DNA of 61,941 nt, taken from positions 1-61,941 of the forward strand of contig JAUYOH010000074.1 in assembly GCA_030695925.1 (NCBI GenBank), written 5' to 3'. Made by a program: the position numbers and the translations under genes. Of this stretch, positions 1-7,668 are shown one piece after another (within the stretch, counting starts at the first letter, position 1; each line of letters opens with the position of its first letter). Origin of the DNA: Candidatus Omnitrophota bacterium (GTDB lineage Bacteria; Omnitrophota; Gorgyraeia; Pluralincolimonadales; Pluralincolimonadaceae). The notes beneath the pieces were generated by a model. It did no database searches, was not told where the DNA came from, and worked only from the letters and a program-made list of their open reading frames with translations.

Positions 1-518
1 TCCGGCGTCTCGGCTTTCTCAAACTTTAGGGGGATGCCTATTTTCACTTTAACCGTGTGAGGCCTCGGTAACAGCGCCGTACGCGGATATGCCTCAAAAC
101 TTCCGCGGATGGCGCAAGGGACGACAAAAGCACCTGTCTTGAGCGCGAGGACGGCAACCCCTCTCTTTCCCGCCTGAAGCTTCCCGTCCCAGCTCCTGGT
201 CCCTTCGGGAAAGACACCTATGGTGTCTCCGCTTTCCAGACAAGATAGCGAACTACCTACCGCGCCGTTCTCAGGTATCATGCCGATCATGAAGAACAGC
301 CACTTAAGCCACCAGACATTGTAGGCATCTTTTCTGACGACCCATCTTATCCTTTTCGGGATAGCGACACCGAACGCGATAGGGTCGAGATAACTGGCGT
401 GGTTTGCGGCTATGATGATCTTATTATCGGCGGGGAGTTTTTCTATGCCTTCGGTCTTTATATTGAACAAGACCTTGCATATAAACCAACTTATTGGGCG
501 CAAGAAGTGATATAACAC
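1..518 (-). CDS. plsC: 1-acyl-sn-glycerol-3-phosphate acyltransferase (partial, C-terminus cut by window edge)
   Basis: About 172 residues are readable before the window edge. The PlsC family transfers an acyl group to lysophosphatidic acid at the inner membrane. The acyltransferase signatures are clear: NHASYLD at residues 39-45 (the NHx4D catalytic box), RKDAYNVWW near 62-70, FPEGTRS at 103-109 and a VVPCAIRGS block. A GTG at 518 is chosen as start because the hydrophobic N-terminus typical of the family begins there; no upstream ATG is in frame before the preceding gene, which overlaps slightly (ends at 527). The ribosome-binding site is weak. It is probably the last gene visible of the PilZ transcript. 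Confidence 0.85.
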   Translation of the reverse strand, partial: MLYHFLRPISWFICKVLFNIKTEGIEKLPADNKIIIAANHASYLDPIAFGVAIPKRIRWVVRKDAYNVWWLKWLFFMIGMIPENGAVGSSLSCLESGDTIGVFPEGTRSWDGKLQAGKRGVAVLALKTGAFVVPCAIRGSFEAYPRTALLPRPHTVKVKIGIPLKFEKAETP

Positions 519-526
519 GGCAGGAT

Positions 527-907
527 TTAACTTACAATGATCATTCTTTTTGCCAGAATGGAATTTATATAATTAGAGATCTTAGCTGCATCCTGCCTCT
601 TTAGCTTATTAAAGAAGATGGCTACATTACGGAAATTTGATTCCGGAGATGACTTGACCGGTTCCGAGCGGACGATAACGCCTTCTATATGGATGGGATG
701 AGCCTTGGCCTTCTCTTCCGAAGGCAACAGTAAGACGATCTTAACTTTGGATAGCAACGGGAAGTAACCGTCTACCTGGCAAAATACGCCGGAGCAGCTG
801 ATATTCTTGGTTACGCTTATGGCGTCGAAACCTTCATCTTTTATCTTGAGAGGTATCTTTTCCTCGACGCGAGGATGTCTTCTCCTCTCCATCTTAGGTC
901 GTCCCAT
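527..907 (-). CDS. PilZ-domain protein 1
   Basis: A 126-residue single-domain PilZ protein, a predicted receptor for the second messenger cyclic di-GMP. Both ligand-binding signatures are present: an arginine-rich RRRHPR segment near residues 8-13 and TKNISCSG (N-x-S-x-x-G) near 33-40. There is no signal peptide or membrane segment, so it should act in the cytoplasm. The ATG at 907 opens the frame; a second Met at residue 6 is an alternative start. It is 12 nt downstream of PilZ protein 2 and shares its promoter. No GGDEF, EAL or HD-GYP enzyme is in the window, so partner and output are unknown. Confidence 0.8.
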   Translation of the reverse strand: MGRPKMERRRHPRVEEKIPLKIKDEGFDAISVTKNISCSGVFCQVDGYFPLLSKVKIVLLLPSEEKAKAHPIHIEGVIVRSEPVKSSPESNFRNVAIFFNKLKRQDAAKISNYINSILAKRMIIVS

Positions 908-919
908 ATTTTATTTATC

Positions 920-1294
920 TTATTTTTTGGCTTGAGCGCCCTGCCCAACCTGCTGCTCGACCCATTGCCTGTAGACGTGGTCTAATATACGATTCCTGTC
1001 AAAAGGGGATACCTGTGTGAACTTTATTCCGGCGGCTGATTCGGTCTTCGCCTCTGCCTTATCGATCCAGGCTATATCGCCTTTCGCGTAGACAGGCGCG
1101 GGATCTCCCGGAATCCTTAATTTGATCTCGAGCTCTGTGCCTGGGATAAGTTTACTGTTTAAATTGGCTTGCATGCCTTCGCGGCTTAAATTTCTCGTGA
1201 TGGAGATTCCTTCTAGCGGGGTGCCGTTTCCGGGAACCATATACTCGATCTCAATGGCCACTTCAAACCGCATAAATTTCCTTTTTTCGCTCAT
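920..1294 (-). CDS. PilZ-domain protein 2
   Basis: A 124-residue single-domain PilZ protein. It keeps the R-x-x-x-R switch (RKFMR near residues 5-9) and TRNLSREG (N-x-S-x-x-G), so cyclic di-GMP binding is expected. The C-terminal 15 residues are Gln/Ala/Lys rich. A strong promoter candidate lies about 67 nt upstream (1361..1389), and a purine-rich GGGGGTGGAGGG tract sits directly before the ATG. It begins a short transcript with PilZ protein 1 and plsC. Confidence 0.8.
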   Translation of the reverse strand: MSEKRKFMRFEVAIEIEYMVPGNGTPLEGISITRNLSREGMQANLNSKLIPGTELEIKLRIPGDPAPVYAKGDIAWIDKAEAKTESAAGIKFTQVSPFDRNRILDHVYRQWVEQQVGQGAQAKK

Positions 1295-1360
1295 CCCTCC
1301 ACCCCCTATTATATTATTTTACCTTCTTAAATTCGGTTCCCTCATCCTCCTTTTTGTATT

Positions 1361-1389
1361 ATTATCTACCCGCTCAAAAGAAAAGTCAA
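1361..1389 (-). promoter_or_regulatory. Sigma70-type promoter for the PilZ2-PilZ1-plsC transcript
   Basis: On the minus strand TTGACT (1389-1384) is followed after exactly 17 nt by GATAAT (1366-1361). Both boxes match the vegetative consensus in five of six positions. The predicted start lies near 1354, giving a leader of about 60 nt. It lies between two PilZ genes, so PilZ protein 3 appears to be a separate unit. Confidence 0.6.
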
Positions 1390-1411
1390 CCATTTTATTT
1401 CAGCTCATACC

Positions 1412-1774
1412 CTAATATCCCAGCAATTCATCTATGATACGCTTCATGCGTGATCTATCCCGGTCTGAGACCTCGATAAATTCAATACCCGTATCAAATT
1501 GGGACGATTTTTTCTTGGTATACTTGTTGCGCTTTGCAGACCACATTATCTTGCCCGTACATTTCGCGGGAGGTAAATCATCGGGAAGCGATAATTCGAC
1601 TTCTACGGGTGTATTTTTTAACAATTCCTTTTCAAGGATGACACAGACGCCGCCCACGGACATATTCTCTGTAGCGGAACGAAAGACAAGGCTACTGCGC
1701 GCCTTCTTGACGATAACGGTGCACTCAAAAGAAACCCTTACCGACTTTCTGGTATTGATCCCGGCCCAGCCCAT
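1412..1774 (-). CDS. PilZ-domain protein 3
   Basis: A 120-residue PilZ protein with RKSVR near residues 9-13 and TENMSVGG near 36-43, so the cyclic di-GMP contact residues are intact. It is divergent from the GspA-like ATPase at 1921 and has its own promoter (1805..1832). The family controls motility, adhesion or polysaccharide export in other bacteria. The neighbouring secretion-type ATPase is suggestive, but nothing in the sequence fixes the output. Confidence 0.8.
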   Translation of the reverse strand: MGWAGINTRKSVRVSFECTVIVKKARSSLVFRSATENMSVGGVCVILEKELLKNTPVEVELSLPDDLPPAKCTGKIMWSAKRNKYTKKKSSQFDTGIEFIEVSDRDRSRMKRIIDELLGY

Positions 1775-1804
1775 CTTCTAAGGCATCCTTGTTTTTCTGA
1801 TTAT

Positions 1805-1832
1805 ATTATACTCCCTAAACGGGGCTTTACAA
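1805..1832 (-). promoter_or_regulatory. Promoter for PilZ protein 3
   Basis: The minus strand reads TTGTAA (1832-1827), a 16-nt spacer, then a perfect TATAAT (1810-1805). The -35 box matches in only four positions. Transcription would start near 1798, about 25 nt before the ATG. It overlaps no other element but stands back to back with the plus-strand promoter at 1847..1875. Confidence 0.5.
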
Positions 1833-1846
1833 TATAATTTTTTACT

Positions 1847-1875
1847 TTGACAATCGTTCCTTGCGATGTTAAAAT
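1847..1875 (+). promoter_or_regulatory. Sigma70-type promoter for the GspA/GspB-like pair
   Basis: A perfect TTGACA at 1847-1852 is followed after 17 nt by TAAAAT at 1870-1875. The predicted start is about 1882, and a GGGAGG ribosome-binding site precedes the GTG start at 1921. It drives the only two plus-strand genes in the window. Confidence 0.65.
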
Positions 1876-1920
1876 AATACCAGATTATTAAAACGCGCCT
1901 CTGATGGGAGGTTCCTTACC

Positions 1921-2736
1921 GTGTATAAAGATTTTTTCGGCCTCAGGGAAAAACCCTTTAATGTGACAGCCGACCCGAATTTTTTGTTCTTCAGCAAAAA
2001 ACATCGCGAGGCATTCGAGCATCTGATATACGGCATAAAGGAGAAGAAGGGTTTTCTCGAGATAACCGGAGAGATCGGGACCGGAAAGACTACCCTTTGC
2101 CGGGCGCTCTTGACCCAACTCGACGAAAGAGCAAGGACCGCCTTCATCTTAAACTCGAACCTGCCTGAGGTCCAACTTTTGTCCGCGATAGCGGGGGACT
2201 TTGGCCTCCTGATCAAGCCCAAGACCAAGATCAATATACTCTCGGAATTAAACAGGTATTTGATCGAGCAGCTTAAACTGGGATATAACGTCGTCCTTAT
2301 CATAGACGAGGCTCAGAATCTAAGGGCCGCCCAGCTTGAACAAATAAGGTTATTATCAAACCTCGAGACCGATAAAGAAAAACTGATCCAGATAATCCTG
2401 GTAGGGCAGCCGGAATTAAGGGTGAAACTTGACTCGCCTGAACTTGAACAATTAAGACAGAGGATCGCGGTAAGATACCATATACTGCCCTTAGACAGGA
2501 TGGAGATAGACGCCTATATTTATCACCGCCTGCATGTCGCCGGTTCGGACGGAAACATTAAATTCGATCCTGATGCCATAAGCGAAATATACGAATACTC
2601 CGGAGGCATACCGCGGTTGATAAATCTGGTCTGCGACAGGGCGTTACTGCTGGGGTTCGTGACGGAGACTAAAAATATATCAATGGATATGATAAAACAT
2701 GCGGTCGAGGAAATTGAGGGGTGCGTAAAAATATGA
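1921..2736 (+). CDS. ExeA/GspA-type AAA ATPase
   Basis: A 271-residue ATPase of the ExeA/GspA/MshM family, which couples ATP hydrolysis to assembly of type II secretion secretins or pilus machinery through peptidoglycan. The family N-terminus (YKDFFGLREKPFNVTADP) is intact. Walker A is GEIGTGKT at 50-57, Walker B is VVLIIDEAQ near 125-133, and the sensor region GGIPRLINLVCDRAL is near 222-236. It lacks the C-terminal peptidoglycan-binding domain of long ExeA forms. Start GTG at 1921 has a GGGAGG site upstream. Its TGA overlaps the next ATG (ATGA), so the pair is translationally coupled. Confidence 0.85.
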   Translation: MYKDFFGLREKPFNVTADPNFLFFSKKHREAFEHLIYGIKEKKGFLEITGEIGTGKTTLCRALLTQLDERARTAFILNSNLPEVQLLSAIAGDFGLLIKPKTKINILSELNRYLIEQLKLGYNVVLIIDEAQNLRAAQLEQIRLLSNLETDKEKLIQIILVGQPELRVKLDSPELEQLRQRIAVRYHILPLDRMEIDAYIYHRLHVAGSDGNIKFDPDAISEIYEYSGGIPRLINLVCDRALLLGFVTETKNISMDMIKHAVEEIEGCVKI

Positions 2737-3224
2737 GCATAATCTTAGAGGCATTAAAAAAAGTCACAAAAGAAATTCCCACCGAAACAATAGAGACGGA
2801 AAAACCGGAAATTCAAACGCCGGATTTGAGCCTTCCCCGGCTAACCAGGCCTACGCTCATTTCTCTGGCGATAATAGCAATCAGCGGTTTCCTGCTCTTC
2901 TTTCTGCTTAGAGAATGGAATCTTCCGGTAGCGGAAAAAACCGAACCGCAAGCCCAACCGACAAGTCTCACTTTAACCGAAAAACCGGCGCCGACAGCCG
3001 AAGGTTATACGCCGGTCAATATCTTCAAGATAAAGCCCCTCAATCCGAGGCTTACATTAAACGGCATAGTCTCCGGGATAGGAAAACCCGCCGCGATCAT
3101 CGACAATAAGATAGTCGAAGAAGGCGCATCGATAAATGGCGCGAAAATCGTGAAGATCTACAACGATAAGGTGGAGTTGCGAAACGAGGCATCCGGCGAA
3201 ATATTCACCCTCCGGGTCTACTGA
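2733..3224 (+). CDS. GspB-like single-pass membrane protein
   Basis: 163 residues from the ATG at 2733; a GTG four codons earlier is possible, but MSIILEALKK is the family-like N-terminus and gives an ATGA overlap with the ATPase. One membrane helix lies at about residues 41-59, followed by a Pro/Thr/Glu-rich linker and a C-terminal beta domain (LTLNGIVSGIGKPAAIID through FTLRVY) resembling the GspB/PulB C-terminal domain. The likely role is the inner-membrane partner of the GspA-like ATPase in secretin or pilus assembly. No secretin is in the window. Its stop overlaps the convergent SPOR gene by 7 bp. Confidence 0.65.
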   Translation: MSIILEALKKVTKEIPTETIETEKPEIQTPDLSLPRLTRPTLISLAIIAISGFLLFFLLREWNLPVAEKTEPQAQPTSLTLTEKPAPTAEGYTPVNIFKIKPLNPRLTLNGIVSGIGKPAAIIDNKIVEEGASINGAKIVKIYNDKVELRNEASGEIFTLRVY

Positions 3225-3922
3225 GGTTTGGTAAGTACGAAGGAATCCCTGAACTGCCTTTCTTTCCTTAATCGTTGGACTGTCTTATTCGCTTCTTTTT
3301 TGTCCAGATATTCGCCCGCATAGATAATGTATTTGCTCTTTCCTGAAGCAGACTTTATCTCCTTCAAATCAGACAATATCTTCTTGGAAGAAAGAAGCCG
3401 CATCGCGTTCTGCGCGTCTTCCTTTTTGGAGGTGGTATAGGCCTGGATAGTATAGACCTTCGCGGGCGCCGATTCGATCCTTGCCGCCCCCGATACTTTT
3501 CCTTCCCTGACCTCTTTAATTATAAACTTCACCGTAAAGACGGAGGCGACCATGACGGCCAAGAGGACGACGGCCGAACCGATGATTATAAGATGTTTCA
3601 CCTTTAGAAAAGGCGGCTTAAACCAGAATTCCGTGCGCGCTAAGGACTCTTTCTCTCTTCTGAGCCTGTTTACCTCATCCTTAAGATGTTTAAATTCGGC
3701 CTGCAGGCTTTTCAATTCCGCGTCTACTTCTTTCTTTATCTTGCTGTCAAATTTTTCCTCTATCGGTTTTTCCTCTTTCCCTTCAACGATGGCGGCGGAG
3801 TCCATGACCTCGAGCTTGTATCCGCCCTTGCCGAGGTAATTGCCGTAGAGTTGTTTCTGTATCTCTTTCTCGGAGAGATTCTTTAAATTTTTTTCCTTCT
3901 TATCGGATCTCTTCCAGAACAC
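3218..3922 (-). CDS. SPOR-domain membrane protein 1
   Basis: 234 residues from a GTG at 3922, one nucleotide after the ybgC stop. The cytoplasmic N-terminal half is highly charged with a coiled coil near 65-100. A single membrane helix (HLIIIGSAVVLLAVMVAS) is near 110-128. The C-terminal 75 residues (VYTIQAYTTSKKEDAQNAM onward) form a SPOR-like repeat, a domain that binds denuded septal peptidoglycan. It may be a divisome or cell-wall remodelling protein. The exact family is not recognised; the C-terminal fold assignment is by pattern only. Confidence 0.6.
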   Translation of the reverse strand: MFWKRSDKKEKNLKNLSEKEIQKQLYGNYLGKGGYKLEVMDSAAIVEGKEEKPIEEKFDSKIKKEVDAELKSLQAEFKHLKDEVNRLRREKESLARTEFWFKPPFLKVKHLIIIGSAVVLLAVMVASVFTVKFIIKEVREGKVSGAARIESAPAKVYTIQAYTTSKKEDAQNAMRLLSSKKILSDLKEIKSASGKSKYIIYAGEYLDKKEANKTVQRLRKERQFRDSFVLTKPQ

Positions 3923-3923
3923 C

Positions 3924-4322
3924 TTAAGCCCGCCTCTCTATAACCTCTCTTATGTCTTCGGGGATCTTTACTGGTTTTCTGTCCTTATTGACCAGTGCCT
4001 GGACCGTCTTGCCTGTGGCTAAAAGATCTTTACCCTTTACTACTTCATACTCAAAGGTAAAACTGGTATTCATCACGGAAGATATCCGTGACCTTATCGT
4101 AATCTGGTCGTCATAATATGCCGGCTGTTTATACTGACAGGAAGAACTGACAACGACGATATATATGCCTTTCTTTTCCAGTTCGGCATAGGGCAGGCCC
4201 GCGCTCCTGAAAAATTCGGTCCGCGCTATCTCAAACCAAACGTAATAATTGGCATAGTAGACTATGCCGAATTTATCCGTCTCCTGGTAGCGGACCCTGA
4301 TGTCAACCGAACATACGCCCAT
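3924..4322 (-). CDS. ybgC: YbgC/FadM-type acyl-CoA thioesterase
   Basis: 132 residues with a single hot-dog domain. The 4-hydroxybenzoyl-CoA thioesterase signature ETDKFGIVYYANYYVWFE lies near residues 14-31, including the catalytic Asp of the ETD motif. It hydrolyses acyl-CoA or acyl-ACP thioesters. In proteobacteria ybgC begins the tol-pal cluster, but no tol genes are here. It lies between GNAT and SPOR genes in one tightly packed direction. Confidence 0.8.
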   Translation of the reverse strand: MGVCSVDIRVRYQETDKFGIVYYANYYVWFEIARTEFFRSAGLPYAELEKKGIYIVVVSSSCQYKQPAYYDDQITIRSRISSVMNTSFTFEYEVVKGKDLLATGKTVQALVNKDRKPVKIPEDIREVIERRA

Positions 4323-4331
4323 ACATAATTC

Positions 4332-4787
4332 TCAAATGGTTAAGGTGAACTTTATGATATTGACCCCGCCTAAATCCAGCTTTTCCTTCTCCTTAAATCC
4401 CTTGATCATGCAAAGTCCCATAGCGGCCTTCATCGCATTGGAAGCGTGAAAGATGACTTCATGATATCCTTTTTCCCTGCAAAAATCCAAAGCCTTTCCT
4501 ATCAAAAGGCGGCCATAGCCCTTTCCACGGTACTTAGGACTTATAAAAAGTCTCCTTAAGATCGCGATATCCCCAGACTCCTCTTTTACGGCGGCCGTCC
4601 CTATTATATGACCTTCATTCTCACCGACGAAAAATACCTCTCTCGCGCCGCCGTATACCTTGGATATAGAGTCCAAGTCGGAATGCGGATAGGCCTTCTG
4701 GTCCATCGCAAAATCATTTGCCAAAATACCGGTAATGAGCTTTTTAACCTGCCCCTGGTCTTTAATATTAAATCGCCTGATCTTCAT
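4332..4787 (-). CDS. GNAT-family N-acetyltransferase
   Basis: 151 residues covering one GNAT domain. The acetyl-CoA pyrophosphate loop is visible as KYRGKGYGRLL (R/Q-x-x-G-x-G) near residues 89-99, preceded by the RRLFISP strand. The substrate cannot be told from sequence. About 40 nt separate it from rnc upstream, with no strong terminator between. Confidence 0.8.
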   Translation of the reverse strand: MKIRRFNIKDQGQVKKLITGILANDFAMDQKAYPHSDLDSISKVYGGAREVFFVGENEGHIIGTAAVKEESGDIAILRRLFISPKYRGKGYGRLLIGKALDFCREKGYHEVIFHASNAMKAAMGLCMIKGFKEKEKLDLGGVNIIKFTLTI

Positions 4788-4826
4788 CGTTGTTCAGCCC
4801 TTTTTTATTTGATTTTACTTCTCCTG

Positions 4827-5546
4827 TTAAGATTTGTCAAGTAAACCCGTATTCAAGAGAGCTTCATACGCGGCGTCCTGCTGTGCTGATTTCTTGTTCT
4901 TCCCCTCCCCTTTGCCGCGTATCATACCACCGAAGGAAACGGCCACTTCAAAATGCTTCCTATGGTCGGGGCCTTCCTCAAATATGACGGCATATCTCGG
5001 AGGCGCTTTATACTCCTTTAGAGTATATTCCTGCAGGATGGACTTATAATCTTTCTTTGCGCCGCCCTCAAATACCTTTTTAATCTCTTCCTTGAAATGA
5101 AATTCTATAAAATTATTTGCCTTCTTAAAGCCGCCGTCGAGATAAATCGCCCCTATTATCGCCTCATAAACCCCTACGATGTTGCTGGGCTGGTCAGCGC
5201 CGCCGCCCGCCGCCTCACCCTTCCCTAAAAGGAGCAGCCCGCCTACCGCAAGCCGCCTTGCCAGATTTTCCAAAGTAGTCCTGCCAACGAGCATGGACCT
5301 TATCCTCGTCATCTCTCCTTCCTGGCAATCGGGAAGCTGCCTGTAGATATAATCACTTATAGCCAATCCCAACACCGCGTCCCCTAAGAACTCGAGGCGT
5401 TCGTTGTCTATGGTCCTTTCCCGAGGGTGTTCGAAAGCATAAGAGCGATGGGTTAACGCCTGATCCAGCAGGTTTCTGTTCCTGAAATTATAACGGAGCA
5501 GGCGTTGAAAATCCTTTAGGTCTATGATCCGTGCTCTATCGGTCAT
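4827..5546 (-). CDS. rnc: Ribonuclease III
   Basis: 239 residues, normal length. The nuclease domain carries the signature ERLEFLGDAVL at 49-59, with the acidic metal ligands, and a second acidic segment (YEAIIGAIYLDGG) near 128-140. A double-stranded RNA-binding domain follows (DYKSILQEYTLKEY to the C-terminus, ending in KKSAQQDAAYEALL). It processes rRNA and structured mRNA. It overlaps aroB by 11 nt. Confidence 0.95.
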   Translation of the reverse strand: MTDRARIIDLKDFQRLLRYNFRNRNLLDQALTHRSYAFEHPRERTIDNERLEFLGDAVLGLAISDYIYRQLPDCQEGEMTRIRSMLVGRTTLENLARRLAVGGLLLLGKGEAAGGGADQPSNIVGVYEAIIGAIYLDGGFKKANNFIEFHFKEEIKKVFEGGAKKDYKSILQEYTLKEYKAPPRYAVIFEEGPDHRKHFEVAVSFGGMIRGKGEGKNKKSAQQDAAYEALLNTGLLDKS

Positions 5547-6672
5547 CGGCGGGCGTTGTTTTGAGGGATAGCCTGTTCAATTCCTGACGTATCATCTCTT
5601 CGGATATGCGCTCTTTTATTATGACTCTCCCTACCCTGACGGGAAGGACAAACCTGGTTATACCATGTATAAATTTCTTGTCGTAGGCCAACGATCTCAT
5701 TATCTTGCGGGTATCTACTCTTTTTATCTTGGTAGGCAGACCGAAAGACCCGATCATCTCTTCGATCTTAAGAAGGTCTGCGACGGAAAGATGTCCCATG
5801 CGGTTTGATATCCGCGCGGCGACGATCATACCCAAGCCTACCGCCTCCCCGTGAGAATAGAATCCGGAGTAGCCGAAGGCAGTCTCTATGGCATGGCCTG
5901 CCGTATGCCCGAAATTCAATATCGTCCTTATTGATTTACGTTCTCTCTCGTCTTTAGATACGATATCGGCTTTTATCTTCGCGCACCTTGCTATTATCTC
6001 CTTGAGAGCCTTCGTCTCGCGCCTTAATATCGCGGATCTGTTATCGCGAAGGTAATTAAAAAGCGCCTTGTCCTTTATTACGCCGTATTTTATGATCTCC
6101 GCCATTCCGGAAATGAAATCACGCCGCGACAAACCCTTGATAAACGATATGTCTATATAAACGAGCCTCGGCTGATAGAAGGAGCCGGTCAGATTTTTCC
6201 CGGTAGTCAAATCTATCGCTACTTTCCCGCCTATCGAAGAATCTACCTGCGCCAGCAAAGTAGTCGGTATCTGGATATACGGAATGCCGCGTTTATATAT
6301 TGAAGCGACAAAGCCCGCTAAGTCACCGACAACACCGCCGCCCAGAGCGATGACGCAAAGCCTCTTCCCCTTGCCGTCGATCTTGGAGATCGCGCCTAAA
6401 AGCTTGACCGCCTCTTTTACGGATTTCGCTCTTTCGGAATCGGGTACTAATACCGGACTTACCCTAAGGCCGGAACCCTTAAGGTAATATCGAACGCTTT
6501 TCCCGAACAATGAATTTATTTTTGGATTTGTTATTAATACCGCGTCCGTCCCCAAATTCAGGGATTTCAATTTCCGCGGTAACATCTTGAGGCTATTTTC
6601 GATGAGGATCTTATAACTTCGGTCTCCCAAACTAACGATCGTGGGGTTCATTTTGAATTTTACGACTGGCAT
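5536..6672 (-). CDS. aroB: 3-dehydroquinate synthase
   Basis: 378 residues. It converts DAHP to 3-dehydroquinate with NAD and a divalent metal, the second step of the shikimate pathway; aroQ for the next step is at 22338. Motifs seen are ALGGGVVGDLAGFVAS near 111-126, DSSIGGKVAIDL near 144-155 and the metal-ligand segment NFGHTAGHAIE near 254-264. The ATG at 6672 overlaps the stop of the small basic protein gene as TAATG, which favours this start over Met8 and indicates coupling. Confidence 0.95.
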   Translation of the reverse strand: MPVVKFKMNPTIVSLGDRSYKILIENSLKMLPRKLKSLNLGTDAVLITNPKINSLFGKSVRYYLKGSGLRVSPVLVPDSERAKSVKEAVKLLGAISKIDGKGKRLCVIALGGGVVGDLAGFVASIYKRGIPYIQIPTTLLAQVDSSIGGKVAIDLTTGKNLTGSFYQPRLVYIDISFIKGLSRRDFISGMAEIIKYGVIKDKALFNYLRDNRSAILRRETKALKEIIARCAKIKADIVSKDERERKSIRTILNFGHTAGHAIETAFGYSGFYSHGEAVGLGMIVAARISNRMGHLSVADLLKIEEMIGSFGLPTKIKRVDTRKIMRSLAYDKKFIHGITRFVLPVRVGRVIIKERISEEMIRQELNRLSLKTTPADDR

Positions 6673-6962
6673 TAAGACTTCTGTTGTTCTTTCTTGGCTG
6701 GCGCTGCCTGAGGTTTTGCTCCGGCCGGCGCTGCGGCGGCGGGCGCTCCGGCAACCGGTGCCGCGGCGGCTTCAGCTGCGGGTTTCTCGACCTTTTCTTT
6801 CTTTACCTTGATCTTTATCGATTTGACCTTGGGCAGACCAAAGACCGATACCCCTTCCCTCCATTTATCCTTATCCAACAGCATCTTTACCCGCTCAAAC
6901 CTCTTGAATACGGATCTATGGCCCTTGCCCTTAGCCGGCCTCAAACTGGGATGGATCGACAT
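6672..6962 (-). CDS. PVC-type small basic protein
   Basis: 96 residues. The first 57 are strongly basic, with HPSLRPAKGKGHRSVFKRFE, then KWREGVSVFGLPK and KSIKIKVKKEK. These match a short family I recall as restricted to Chlamydiae, Verrucomicrobia and related PVC phyla (TIGR04137-like, from memory). The function is unknown; the charge suggests nucleic-acid or ribosome contact. The C-terminal 40 residues are an Ala/Pro-rich tail. It is upstream of aroB with a 1-nt stop/start overlap. Confidence 0.75.
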   Translation of the reverse strand: MSIHPSLRPAKGKGHRSVFKRFERVKMLLDKDKWREGVSVFGLPKVKSIKIKVKKEKVEKPAAEAAAAPVAGAPAAAAPAGAKPQAAPAKKEQQKS

Positions 6963-6981
6963 TATTTGCTCTCCTTGCTTT

Positions 6982-7611
6982 TTAACGTTTTCTTACGATA
7001 CAATCTTTATACCGCCGCTCCCAATACGGAAGCGCTTGGTTGGCTAATTCCTTTTTCGCGTACGAACCCACACAGAGGATAAAATAATCGCCCTTCTTTA
7101 GGATATCCGAAGAATAACCTTTGTTCTTCAGGCGCGTCAATTCTTTCTCGGCGAGATTGCGTGTCTTATAGGATGCGACTTGAATCGTAAACGGCTTGTC
7201 TGCTGCGGCAGAAGGAGCGGTCTTTACGACTTCCTGTTTCTTCTCCGGCTTAACCGTTGCCTCTTTCTGAACTTCCGCGGATTGTTCTATGACGGCATTG
7301 GCCGGGGAGATCTTTATCTCGCTCGCTGTCGTCTCGGTCACCGGCTGGATCGCTCCGGGAGAAGAAATAGCCGAAGAGAACTCCAGGCTCCTGCCCCTCT
7401 CTACCCCCAAAGAAAAAAGTATACTGGCGCTCAATACAACGCCTATCAGCGCTATAATCAAGGTCTCATAAGAAAAGGAGAATGTCAGACGCTGTTGCGG
7501 AAAGATCGGTTTCTTGAACTTGAAGGCCCCGAAAAGCTTGCCTTTCCTCTTCTCTCTTATTACGAACTCTTCGAATAATTCCTGTTGCTTCTGTGCGTTT
7601 ACTGGTGTCAT
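6982..7611 (-). CDS. SPOR-domain membrane protein 2
   Basis: 209 residues. The basic cytoplasmic N-terminus is followed by one membrane helix near 49-70 (TLIIALIGVVLSASILFSL), a Glu/Lys/Thr/Ala-rich linker, and a C-terminal SPOR domain (FTIQVASYKTRNLAEKEL to YKDCIVRKR), which is canonical with the Q-V-A-S-Y start and F-x-L-C-V-G middle. The domain binds septal peptidoglycan lacking stem peptides. A promoter candidate is 22 nt upstream. Confidence 0.8.
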   Translation of the reverse strand: MTPVNAQKQQELFEEFVIREKRKGKLFGAFKFKKPIFPQQRLTFSFSYETLIIALIGVVLSASILFSLGVERGRSLEFSSAISSPGAIQPVTETTASEIKISPANAVIEQSAEVQKEATVKPEKKQEVVKTAPSAAADKPFTIQVASYKTRNLAEKELTRLKNKGYSSDILKKGDYFILCVGSYAKKELANQALPYWERRYKDCIVRKR

Positions 7612-7632
7612 AAAATACCCCGTAGAGTTTTT

Positions 7633-7661
7633 ATTTTATCATAAGGGGAATAAAAATACAA
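7633..7661 (-). promoter_or_regulatory. Candidate promoter for SPOR2-small basic protein-aroB-rnc
   Basis: On the minus strand TTGTAT (7661-7656), a 17-nt spacer and TAAAAT (7638-7633). The -10 box is good, the -35 weak. It lies in one of the few AT-rich gaps in this strand-uniform region. Confidence 0.4.
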
Positions 7662-7668
7662 TTACTTT

